Of a stretch of 64,000 nt of DNA, positions 14,071 through 22,357 are shown one piece after another. The notes beneath the pieces were generated by a model. It did not search any database and was not told the origin of the DNA. It was given only the letters and a program-made list of their open reading frames with translations. Every line of letters begins with the position of its first letter. The first letter of the stretch is position 1. This stretch comes from a virus: the IMG/VR virus record IMGVR_UViG_3300032304_000650, positions 1 to 64,000 of that record, one strand, 5' to 3'. The position numbers and the translations under genes were made by a program.

Positions 14071-15710
14071 TTAAAATTATTTATACCGATTAGACGAATT
14101 AATGCTGTGTTTAGGCTTATTCCTATTTGGTTTCCTTTATTGTCAGATGCATCCATATTATCTGTTACACCTACATAAGTATTTATATCAGTGCCTGCAG
14201 ACTTAGCCTTAAATATAACCGTAAACGGTACAATAGTTCCTTTTATTGGCTCTTTTAATGTCTTGTCTATACCACCAAACTTAACATAGCCATCACCATT
14301 CGTAAAGAAGTTAAGCCAAGATGGATTGGTATTAGCCTTAATTTCTTGCAACTGAAGTTTAGTTGCATCATAGGTAAACTCAAACTGTAGACCGCATACA
14401 GATAATTCATTGGTATTTACAGATATAGGTATAGATATATTATCTGATTCAACTACTGCGTTAGCTAAACTAACAGCGATGGCTTTCTTTTGTATTGGTG
14501 TATTCACTAGTGAAAATGATTGAATTGTTCCGTCCCTAGCTACAACTTGTGAGCTATGGCTTCTGTTGATATCTCCTGCTATAAGGTAGTTTAATTCTAA
14601 GGCCTGATTGGCATTAGTAGTACGAAAATACACAAACTCTTGCGGAGTTAAAGTATCCTTGCTAAACTCATCCCTCTTATAAGTATACACCTTTGGGTCT
14701 ATGTTATTGGTAGCAGCAACTTGTGCAAGTACAAGGTAAGGGTCTGCAGCATCAAATGAGCCATTATAGTTCACATCAGCAGCCAACCAAGCAGCACCTG
14801 ACTTTAAATTAGTCTTATTAAAAGTGCCATCTAAATTAACAGAACCAAACTCATTTAACGCAGCTGTCGCATCTGATACCGTAACAGCTGATTTAGTCGC
14901 ATTTAAGAGGCTATCTATGATAACTGATACTTTATATGTCCTATTGGCTAAAAGCTCCGTAGAAGCCTTAAAAACGCCATTTACATCAGGAGTAAGCGTA
15001 ACAGAATTTGTTGAGGCCGAGTCGGTAAACTTAATGCGAGTCTGAACAGCATTATTTTTATATATATTACCAGTAAGAAGAGTATTTGCATTAGCATCTA
15101 AAGTTATAAATGTGCTCTTAGGAAGAGGCATATAAGTATCAATATAAGTACCATCCGATTTCCAGCCCGACACGAAGTTCATATACAAACTATCATAAGC
15201 TGTACCTGCAGCCACATTATTTACCTTAAGACGTATCTTGATGTATTTCCCATCACGTAGATTGCTATTTGAAGTAACTGTAGTGTAGATTCTCTGGATA
15301 GCATTATTGCCATTTGGTGAATATACATAGTTAGCATAATTGTAATTCTGTGAACCATTTTGTGTTGTGTTTTGAGCTGTTCTAATATATGTAAATCCTG
15401 GATGGAAGCTGTTCTGAATGCTCATTGTAGCACCTGTAGGCATAGCACTGCTATCGCCACTAAAATTAGTTACGCTTAATATAGTATATGTTCTATAGTT
15501 ATACTGAAAGTCAAAATATAGCGTTCTAGTAGAAGATGATTTCTCCTTATACATAACCACCATATCAACAGTATCCCCTTTAAGGATACTCGTATCTTTT
15601 ATATTTCTAGTAATATTAGACTTCTCTAGGTAGATTTCAGGAATTTGAGCTGTTACATTTATACATAAAAACGTAACAAGACTAAGGATTAATTTTTTGA
15701 ATAAGTTCAT
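14067..15710 (-). CDS. Large secreted protein with cohesin-like and dockerin-like segments
   Basis: The start at 15710 (inside the preceding gene, 29-base overlap) gives a signal peptide (NLFKKLILSLVTFLCINVTAQ). The 547-residue protein has an N-terminal beta domain. A middle portion contains the calcium-loop-like DVNYNGSFDAAD and a second GDINRSHSS, as in dockerin repeats. The C-terminal domain starting near ISIPISVNTNELSVCGLQFE resembles cohesin/type I beta-sandwiches. Cohesin and dockerin modules dock to each other outside the cell. This suggests a phage-made protein displayed on or released from the host surface. Confidence 0.65.
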   Translation of the reverse strand: MNLFKKLILSLVTFLCINVTAQIPEIYLEKSNITRNIKDTSILKGDTVDMVVMYKEKSSSTRTLYFDFQYNYRTYTILSVTNFSGDSSAMPTGATMSIQNSFHPGFTYIRTAQNTTQNGSQNYNYANYVYSPNGNNAIQRIYTTVTSNSNLRDGKYIKIRLKVNNVAAGTAYDSLYMNFVSGWKSDGTYIDTYMPLPKSTFITLDANANTLLTGNIYKNNAVQTRIKFTDSASTNSVTLTPDVNGVFKASTELLANRTYKVSVIIDSLLNATKSAVTVSDATAALNEFGSVNLDGTFNKTNLKSGAAWLAADVNYNGSFDAADPYLVLAQVAATNNIDPKVYTYKRDEFSKDTLTPQEFVYFRTTNANQALELNYLIAGDINRSHSSQVVARDGTIQSFSLVNTPIQKKAIAVSLANAVVESDNISIPISVNTNELSVCGLQFEFTYDATKLQLQEIKANTNPSWLNFFTNGDGYVKFGGIDKTLKEPIKGTIVPFTVIFKAKSAGTDINTYVGVTDNMDASDNKGNQIGISLNTALIRLIGINNFK

Positions 15711-16179
15711 AGCATGCTTTTTTAATTGCTGTGCTAAGGTTCTGTTGGTTAAACTTACCGTCTGTGCCGACAAGTATCGTTGAAGTTGACACCTCGGATG
15801 CGCTACCTTCTACCAAGATTGGCTTGGACTTTTTACCATCCTTATCCATATAACCCTTGATTCTAATAACGACATCGGTGTTGTCTTTATGGAATACTGA
15901 TAGGTTGCTTTTAGTCTTCAGTACATCCATATAAATCAACTCCGCAAAGATAATGTTTTTGGATGATGGGTTCAAAGCGTATCCTTTCTCTTGTAATAAC
16001 TCTTCTATAATATTCTTTACACCAAACTCTATTTTTCTATTGCCTGCTAAATCGCCTAGCTTAATGCTGTTCTGAACAGATATAGATACGTCTTGGGCTG
16101 TAACACTTGATACAAATAGCAAAGCCCCCATTAGGAGGCCAAGCTTATATTTACTTACACAATGAGAACTAATTTTCAT
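15682..16179 (-). CDS. Secreted protein, possibly distantly CsgG/FlgO-like
   Basis: The 165-residue product has an N-terminal signal-like segment (LGLLMGALLFVSSVTAQ) after a short basic lead. The mature part alternates helix and strand and ends FNQQNLSTAIKKACYELIQ, which closely echoes FNQSTIGTATKKALDIAC in the CsgG-like protein encoded further along. I infer a periplasmic relative or partner of that protein. It overlaps the genes on both sides (11 and 29 bases), so this surface module is a tightly coupled operon. Confidence 0.6.
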   Translation of the reverse strand: MKISSHCVSKYKLGLLMGALLFVSSVTAQDVSISVQNSIKLGDLAGNRKIEFGVKNIIEELLQEKGYALNPSSKNIIFAELIYMDVLKTKSNLSVFHKDNTDVVIRIKGYMDKDGKKSKPILVEGSASEVSTSTILVGTDGKFNQQNLSTAIKKACYELIQKINP

Positions 16180-16606
16180 CTACCAAAGGTACGATAGTAG
16201 CTTCAATTTTTTCTTTACCTAATACCTTCTCAAGTAATACTGGGAAGTAGTCGTCTGTTTCAATATTGAATAACTCAGCTACATCTAACTTAGGTACTTC
16301 AATATTCTTCTCAATATTTTCTAATTCTTGAATTTTCTTGATTAACTCTTCTTGATTCTCAGGAGCAACAACGTAAGATTCACCTTCTTGCTTACCTAAT
16401 TCCTTAAAGATTTCTAATCTAGCTTCTTCGTAAGACTTAACTTCTTCAGCTACAGCCTTATTCAATTCATTGTTTAATAAATACTTAGCACGGATACTTA
16501 ACTTGTGAGATAGTACACCCTTGCTTCTTTCGCCTGTTTCTCTGTTTAATAATCGTCCGTTTAATTCTTCAAATAAAACTACGATTTCTCCTAATGTTAA
16601 CTTCAT
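16169..16606 (-). CDS. Helical protein of unknown function (DUF1617-like shape)
   Basis: The 145-residue protein is acidic and mostly helical (MKLTLGEIVVLFEELNGR at the start, SHKLSIRAKYLLNNELNK centrally). The layout resembles short phage proteins of the DUF1617 kind often found after tail genes, but this is by impression only. It directly follows the zinc-ribbon gene with a one-base gap. Confidence 0.65.
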   Translation of the reverse strand: MKLTLGEIVVLFEELNGRLLNRETGERSKGVLSHKLSIRAKYLLNNELNKAVAEEVKSYEEARLEIFKELGKQEGESYVVAPENQEELIKKIQELENIEKNIEVPKLDVAELFNIETDDYFPVLLEKVLGKEKIEATIVPLVDEN

Positions 16607-16607
16607 A

Positions 16608-16883
16608 TTATTGGTTTGGTGTTAAAAATTTTTCATCTACTTCAGCCCATTTGCCTGCTGGACAAGCTCCTTTTACTGGAGAGAATACCTTTGCCTTCAA
16701 AGCACAACCGCATAGTCCACAATGGATAAGAGGCTCTGTCTTCTTGTGTTCGCATCCGTTACAAATCTGTATTCTTTCTGTAGCTAGTTCTGCTTGCTCA
16801 TCTGTAGGGTTAAACATTATACCCCATGCAGAGAATATCTCTTTTACTTTTGCCATAGCCTTAAAGGCATCACTTAAATTCAT
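16608..16883 (-). CDS. Small zinc-ribbon protein
   Basis: The start at 16883 is chosen because a TATATTTG promoter box at 16905-16912 would lie inside any longer version. The 91-residue product has cysteines C41-x2-C44 and C55-x2-C58-x-C60 plus C74 in the ending CPAGKW. This is a pattern shared by many small phage and bacterial zinc-ribbon proteins that end with a C-P-x-G-K-W block. The first 40 residues are helical. Function is unknown. Confidence 0.7.
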   Translation of the reverse strand: MNLSDAFKAMAKVKEIFSAWGIMFNPTDEQAELATERIQICNGCEHKKTEPLIHCGLCGCALKAKVFSPVKGACPAGKWAEVDEKFLTPNQ

Positions 16884-16904
16884 GTGGTTTACTTTGTGGT
16901 TAGG

Positions 16905-16912
16905 CAAATATA
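16905..16912 (-). promoter_or_regulatory. Late-type promoter box (TATATTTG)
   Basis: On the minus strand TATATTTGCC lies 21 bases before the ATG at 16883, in the short gap after the gene ending at 16920. It would start a transcript for the accessory, surface and lysis genes. Confidence 0.55.
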
Positions 16913-16919
16913 AGAAATA

Positions 16920-17402
16920 TTAGCAATCAACTACGTTCTCAGCACCGAATAATGTAACTAATTTTTCCTTAAGCTTACCATAAGCAAAAGCAAATATTGT
17001 GCCATCTTCTAAAGCACTTAAATCAGGAACTGTTTTTGTATATTCTTCTTCCACGTCTTGCATTTCCCAAGTAGAGCTTGCAGGAGTTATAACCTCTCCC
17101 TCTGAATCTAAAACAGCGTCTGTTACTACTTCTACATTTCTTTGTACTGTTCTTGTAGCCTCTACTTCTTTAGTCATAGCAACCCATAGGTTATCACCTA
17201 TTTGTTGATTACGAGCTTGTCCACCACTTAGTGGCATAGGGGACATACCGTTGTTAGTTACTGAGTCAGCCTGAGATTGGAATAATTCAATTCTAAAGCT
17301 AGCGCTACCGTACTTAGATACTTGATAGTCTGCGATTCTTACGTAAGCCTCAGATGTGATACCTTTATCTGTACCAATCTGTGTTGTGATTTTTAAAGCC
17401 AT
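16920..17402 (-). CDS. Conserved-looking small phage protein, function unknown
   Basis: The 160-residue protein begins MALKITTQIGTDKGITSEAY, with a beta-rich N-terminal half and a polar middle that includes an acidic stretch, and ends FGAENVVDC. Proteins with this start are common downstream of tail-fibre genes in phages of aquatic Bacteroidota as I recall them, but no function is known to me. The promoter for the next unit lies directly after its stop. Confidence 0.65.
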   Translation of the reverse strand: MALKITTQIGTDKGITSEAYVRIADYQVSKYGSASFRIELFQSQADSVTNNGMSPMPLSGGQARNQQIGDNLWVAMTKEVEATRTVQRNVEVVTDAVLDSEGEVITPASSTWEMQDVEEEYTKTVPDLSALEDGTIFAFAYGKLKEKLVTLFGAENVVDC

Positions 17403-17421
17403 TATTTATTGTTTTTAGTTG

Positions 17422-17778
17422 TTATGATTGAGGTGGCTCATCTTTAGTTAAAAAAGGAGCATTTGTGTATACAAAATTATCTGATTTCTTTTTAAAGGCA
17501 AGCATTCCATCTAGTCTGCTATTAATAAAGTCTTGATTTAATAAAGACTCTAGCCATCCAGAAACTATCTCTGTTGTAAGTTCATTGATTGGAGAAAAGT
17601 TAGCTGGGTTAGGAGGAGGTAATTTAGCTTCACCTACAAAGTCTGCCTCATATTTTTTACCATCAACTTCTTCCACCACTCTTTTAATATAGTGTACTTT
17701 ATATACAATATTCTCCATCCCATCTTTGTTAGGCATGATTGCAGAATCAATAATCCTCCATGTGTATGTTTTGCTCAT
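17422..17778 (-). CDS. DUF7936-like phage protein
   Basis: The 118-residue protein has YTWRIIDSAIMPNKDGMENI, a beta strand region (VYKVHYIKR), a PPPNPANFSPINELT segment and a helix ending around FINSRL. This is the shape of the small DUF7936-type proteins found beside tail fibres in many phages. A structural or assembly accessory role is likely but unproven. It follows the fibre gene with a one-base gap. Confidence 0.65.
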   Translation of the reverse strand: MSKTYTWRIIDSAIMPNKDGMENIVYKVHYIKRVVEEVDGKKYEADFVGEAKLPPPNPANFSPINELTTEIVSGWLESLLNQDFINSRLDGMLAFKKKSDNFVYTNAPFLTKDEPPQS

Positions 17779-17779
17779 A

Positions 17780-20212
17780 TTATGCGTTTAATAGTTGGTT
17801 AAGTTTAGTCTCTAATAACTCTATTCTTGCATTAGCATCTATTAGTTTTTGATTTAACTCTTTAGTGCTCTCTACAAATAGTCCGCTAAGTTCGCTATAA
17901 TTTACACTGTATGTATCAGTCTCTTCGTGATAATTAACAACTTCTGGGCAAACTGCAGCAGTTTCTTGAGCTATAAGACCTATATGCTTTTTATTTTCTG
18001 TATCTATAATCCAGTTGTAGTATACACCTCTTAATTGTAATACTTTATCCAATGCGCTATCTACAGTAATTATATTTTCTTTAAGTCTACCATCAGATAT
18101 GTTAGAGAATGTGTATGCCCAAGATGTAGCATCACACCATGAATCATTTGTAATTCTATGCTTACCATTAGTACAAGCTCTTACCCAGTCGTATGTTTCA
18201 GAGCCAGTTATACCTGTGCAATCATTACCACCAAAATAATATAATTCCCACTTACCTCTATCTTGCATATAGATACCTCCGTTACCACTATTCCACATAA
18301 AAAATGAACGATAGCCTGCATTATCATATGCACCATAACCAGAATAACCATTTTGACCAGTTCCATAAGTATGTACATTACCATATGAACCATATGAATC
18401 AGCAGATGTTAATCCTCTTCCACCTCCACCAAAATAAGCATGATTTGTATTTAATGTTCCTATTGCAATATCTCCATTACCATCTCTTAATACGATATTA
18501 TTACCTGCGTTTCCTGAAGTAGCATTTATAGTCGCTGAGTTTGCTTGACCTGATATAGAGCCTGCTGAATTAGCATAACCGTGAAAATGACCAGATGTAA
18601 ATCTAGCTACCCATCCTACAGCTTGTCTATGAAATCCAAATTCTCCTTCATTCATCATCAAAGTGATTCCAGTTCCACCACCAAAATGCAAACCTCTCCA
18701 TCCATTCTTTTCACCAAGTATTTGTGCAGAACCATAGCTACCATCATTGTTTGGATAAAAATGTAATCCATAATGGTTTGGAAAATAAAGTCCATAGTTA
18801 CCATTAAATTGTATCCAGTTTTGTGGAATGAAATAACCACTTGCATTTCTTGTAGGAATAGTATTAGCATCACCTCCTGTAGAAACAGAATAACCACCAA
18901 CTGTACTTGAGTTGCCTCCATTAGCTGGTGCAGAGCCAGCAGTATCTGCATACCCAGCAGCTGCTTTTGTCCAAGCTCCCCAACTACCTCCTTCTTGATA
19001 TCTTATCCAAATGTATGGATTAGTTGTATTTCTTAACCAATAAAACTGACTTGCATATTGATTAATTGTATAATCATTTCCAAGTCCTAATGTAAATCCA
19101 TAATGTTGACCTCCTTGAGGCCCATTATTACTACCTTGCATGTATCTAACCCCAAAATTTCCTACACTATTAAAGTCTTGGTAAGTGCCATGGTTTTGAC
19201 CCATGTTATTAAACAAACGATGAACATCTGTCATATTACCAATACCAACACTTGTTAAATAAGCACTGTCATTAGTAAAACTAGAAACAGCTGTTGGTCT
19301 GCCACTTACATTTGTCCATGCAACACTTCCTGTACTTTCTGAATACCTTGACCAATCTACTTTAATTCCAAAAGTACTACTACCATTCCATCCCATTAAG
19401 TTTGGATTCACTCCCCATGCATTTCCACCATCTGAAGTAGCCACAGGATTTTGTGGAGTATGTCTACTTATTGTAGTTCCATCTGGAGAAGTACCATTTG
19501 AAGCATCAAATATAGTATGACTATTACCATACTGTTTCCACATTAGTTGACCAGCTACTGCCCCATCTGTTACTCCTTTATAGTTAGTTCTTCCTGTAGA
19601 AAAAGTTGTAGAAGTAGCAGCATTACCAGTAATACTTCCAGCAGAAGTTATATATCCAGCAGGATTAGTGCTGTTATATGGAGTAAATCCTAAAGCATTT
19701 GTTACTAATGTACTTGTAATACCAGTTAGGTATGTAGAGTTATCATAAGTTATTGTAGTACCACTAGCTTTAACAAAACCTGTTCCATTTAATGTAGTTC
19801 CTGCGCTTACTGTATAACTTCTATCAGCTGATAAATCAAAAGTAGTACCATTAATTGTTATTGTTCTAGCGTTTGTTACAGGCGTAAATCCTAGTGCTGT
19901 TGTTACATCACTTGAAGTAAGTGTAACATCTCCAGTTCTTGTATTAAACGAAGAAAGACCTGCAGCTATAGTAAATGTTCTATTAGCGCTTAAATCTAAT
20001 GTTGTACCATTGATTGTTATAGTTCTAGATGTAGGTACATATGAGCTCAATGAAGATGACAATGCATAAGAACTTAAAGCTGTAGTCACATATGCTTGTG
20101 ATGCTACTAACTGATTTGTATGCATAGTAATTCCAGCAGGAACCGTTATGTGGTTTTCTGAATTGTATGCTACTATGTGAGCTAAGTGACCTAAATCTTT
20201 TGTTTTTCCCAT
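17780..20212 (-). CDS. Tail fibre with C-terminal S74 intramolecular chaperone
   Basis: The 810-residue protein is glycine-, serine-, asparagine- and threonine-rich. It contains fibre repeats such as GFTPVTNARTITINGTTFD near residue 110 and LNGTGFVKASGTTITYDN near 145, and a long receptor-binding-like region rich in aromatic residues. The last 105 residues (starting SDGRLKENI at 706) form an S74 peptidase domain, which trimerises the fibre and then cuts itself off; S706 and K711 are the likely dyad. A coiled-coil end (LIDANARIELLETKLNQLL) completes it. It probably binds the host surface. Confidence 0.85.
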   Translation of the reverse strand: MGKTKDLGHLAHIVAYNSENHITVPAGITMHTNQLVASQAYVTTALSSYALSSSLSSYVPTSRTITINGTTLDLSANRTFTIAAGLSSFNTRTGDVTLTSSDVTTALGFTPVTNARTITINGTTFDLSADRSYTVSAGTTLNGTGFVKASGTTITYDNSTYLTGITSTLVTNALGFTPYNSTNPAGYITSAGSITGNAATSTTFSTGRTNYKGVTDGAVAGQLMWKQYGNSHTIFDASNGTSPDGTTISRHTPQNPVATSDGGNAWGVNPNLMGWNGSSTFGIKVDWSRYSESTGSVAWTNVSGRPTAVSSFTNDSAYLTSVGIGNMTDVHRLFNNMGQNHGTYQDFNSVGNFGVRYMQGSNNGPQGGQHYGFTLGLGNDYTINQYASQFYWLRNTTNPYIWIRYQEGGSWGAWTKAAAGYADTAGSAPANGGNSSTVGGYSVSTGGDANTIPTRNASGYFIPQNWIQFNGNYGLYFPNHYGLHFYPNNDGSYGSAQILGEKNGWRGLHFGGGTGITLMMNEGEFGFHRQAVGWVARFTSGHFHGYANSAGSISGQANSATINATSGNAGNNIVLRDGNGDIAIGTLNTNHAYFGGGGRGLTSADSYGSYGNVHTYGTGQNGYSGYGAYDNAGYRSFFMWNSGNGGIYMQDRGKWELYYFGGNDCTGITGSETYDWVRACTNGKHRITNDSWCDATSWAYTFSNISDGRLKENIITVDSALDKVLQLRGVYYNWIIDTENKKHIGLIAQETAAVCPEVVNYHEETDTYSVNYSELSGLFVESTKELNQKLIDANARIELLETKLNQLLNA

Positions 20213-20235
20213 GCTACAAAATTAATTTTTATTAT

Positions 20236-20487
20236 TTATACTATACTATTTTGTTGCATAGCATATTGATAAGCAGTTATCACTTCTTCTGTCCATATTG
20301 CATTAGCTATAGCCTGAACTTTTGTGTTTTCATTTTCTATATTATCACCAGGACACACAATATGCCTATGATAAGACCTTGAAATTTCAATTCCATCTTT
20401 TTCAATAATTGTTGCTGTTCTTACTTGAATAGAATTATTTTCCACAAGCTCTATTTGGTCTACTTTTATTATTTCTTGTAATGCCAT
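20236..20487 (-). CDS. Small fibre-associated protein, possible assembly helper
   Basis: The 83-residue protein contains SRSYHRHIVCPGDNIENENT and ends with a helix holding IANAIWTEEVITAYQYAM. This pattern (R-x-x-H-R-H, P-G-D, then W-T-x-E-V-I-x-A-Y-Q) recurs in short genes next to tail fibre genes in other phages. I infer a minor tail or chaperone-like role. It sits between two fibre genes. Confidence 0.65.
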   Translation of the reverse strand: MALQEIIKVDQIELVENNSIQVRTATIIEKDGIEISRSYHRHIVCPGDNIENENTKVQAIANAIWTEEVITAYQYAMQQNSIV

Positions 20488-20499
20488 TTTATATTAATT

Positions 20500-22356
20500 T
20501 TATATTATTGAATATGTTATTGTTAATGAATAAACTACTCCACTTGAATTAACACTAGGGCCATGGTTATAACCCCCTGATTGAGCATTTTCAATTATAT
20601 ATATAAAAGAAGCGCCAGGGTCAATAGTAAGCCCCAACCATGTGTATCCTGAACTTAGAATAATAGAGTTATTAGCACATATTGTACCAGCAGACCTAGA
20701 AGTTCCACCAGCAGCAAATGGAACTCCATTAACTCTTAATGTTCCACCAGGAGACCCACTAATAGACGACCACTGCAGTTGAAATTGTAAATGCACTAAG
20801 TTTCCTACTCTTACATATCTACCTGAATTTAATCCACCCATTACATAAGTTCCTGAATTCCATGCTAATTGTGGAGTCCAGTTTCCTTCTTCATAATAGT
20901 TAAGAGTACCAGAGCCACTTCCAAATTGAACTCCTGCTGCAAAATATCCTTTACCAGCTCCAGTTACATTAAATTTTGATGCTCCACCTTGGTCACCGTA
21001 AAAATGATAACCAATTGTAGGGCTAGTAGAATAATAATTTGCATCACCAGGGCCACTTGCTGATGCCATATATGCACCATTTGCACTTTGTGTTTGTATA
21101 GAATAGCTTGAAGAAGCAGTTGTTTTATTAACTAATAAACAACCAATTGTACCTGGCCCAGTAGTTGTAAGGCGCATTCGTTCTGCATCATTTGTTGTAA
21201 ATGTTACATCGTGATTGCTTCTTGAACCAATAGTTACAATACCACCAATATTTCCAGCAAATTGTCCAGTTACGCTACCAGATGAAGCTAAAATAAATCC
21301 ATAGGCAGAACCATCAACTTGTAAAACTCTTGCCCCACTAGCAACTGCATTAATGCTACTCGTCCCAATTCCAACATTACCATCATTTGCAAAAGTAATT
21401 AAATCAACACTATCTGCTGCATTTGTAATTCTTAAACTATTTGAATTAGTTCCAATTTTAATATAACTATTTGGCGCACCACTTGAATATCTTCCTATTT
21501 CTAATTTAGCATTATTGTCATTTAATATTGAAATACCGCCAGCTACTGATAATTTTCCATAAGTTCCTGTAGGTGTTGTAGTTCCGATTCCAACATTACC
21601 ACTGCTTGTTATAGCTAATTTTACACTTGCAGAACTACCTCCATAAACATAAAAACTATTAGGTGCTATTGATGCACTACCTCCAAATCCTATATCATAA
21701 CCATAAGCAGTTGTAGTATTAAAAAATGATAAATAACTATAAACATTTGTACCTGTACTTGTTATAGTGGCATTTGTTGAACCGCTTGTTGTTAGACTTA
21801 ATCCAGTTGCCGTTACACTACTTGAGAATGTAGCAGCACCAGTAGAATCTATGCGTAATCTTTCAACAGAATCAGTTATAAATACTAATGGGTATGCTTG
21901 TAAAACTCCAAGATATGCCGTATTATTTGTAACACCAGTAGTAGTTGAACCTGAATTATTAAATCCTAAAACACTATTTGCAACTCCAGATGCCGTTACA
22001 AGTATTCTTGTATTTACAGATGTACCTACAAAGTTTGAACCAGTAGCAGCTTGTAAACTACCACTAAACGTAGCACTTGTACCACTTAGCGCTCCAGTCA
22101 ATGTACCACCACTTAAATTTAATTTTGTGCCTATGCTTGTAGCAACCGTAGTAGCAAAGTTTGCATCATTTCCTAAAGCAGCTGCTAATTCATTTAATGT
22201 ATCTAAAGTAGAAGGAGCAGAAGCCACAAGATTACTTACAGCTGTAGTTACATAGTTCTGAGTAGCTACTAGTTGTCCAGTAGATAATACTACATTACCA
22301 CTACCATCTACTGAGATGTAGTTAATTAAGTCCGCTATGCTTGTATTCTTACTCAT
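20500..22356 (-). CDS. Tail fibre protein without S74 domain
   Basis: The 618-residue protein starts MSKNTSIADLINYISVDGSG and has typical fibre content: GIGTTTPTGTYGKLSVAGG and GNVGIGTSSINAVAS blocks, glycine/serine-rich strands and no cysteine-rich parts. The C-terminal 130 residues from about 490 (YYEEGNWTPQLAWNSGTY onward) are a compact beta domain, but no self-cleaving S74 end is present. It shares near-identical DNA blocks with the next fibre gene, which points to module exchange. Confidence 0.8.
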   Translation of the reverse strand: MSKNTSIADLINYISVDGSGNVVLSTGQLVATQNYVTTAVSNLVASAPSTLDTLNELAAALGNDANFATTVATSIGTKLNLSGGTLTGALSGTSATFSGSLQAATGSNFVGTSVNTRILVTASGVANSVLGFNNSGSTTTGVTNNTAYLGVLQAYPLVFITDSVERLRIDSTGAATFSSSVTATGLSLTTSGSTNATITSTGTNVYSYLSFFNTTTAYGYDIGFGGSASIAPNSFYVYGGSSASVKLAITSSGNVGIGTTTPTGTYGKLSVAGGISILNDNNAKLEIGRYSSGAPNSYIKIGTNSNSLRITNAADSVDLITFANDGNVGIGTSSINAVASGARVLQVDGSAYGFILASSGSVTGQFAGNIGGIVTIGSRSNHDVTFTTNDAERMRLTTTGPGTIGCLLVNKTTASSSYSIQTQSANGAYMASASGPGDANYYSTSPTIGYHFYGDQGGASKFNVTGAGKGYFAAGVQFGSGSGTLNYYEEGNWTPQLAWNSGTYVMGGLNSGRYVRVGNLVHLQFQLQWSSISGSPGGTLRVNGVPFAAGGTSRSAGTICANNSIILSSGYTWLGLTIDPGASFIYIIENAQSGGYNHGPSVNSSGVVYSLTITYSII

Positions 22357-22357
22357 T

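Noticed and set aside
21767-22255. A 162-codon plus-strand frame inside the fibre gene
   Set aside because: It mirrors a repetitive fibre gene on the other strand and has no leader; treated as an antisense shadow.
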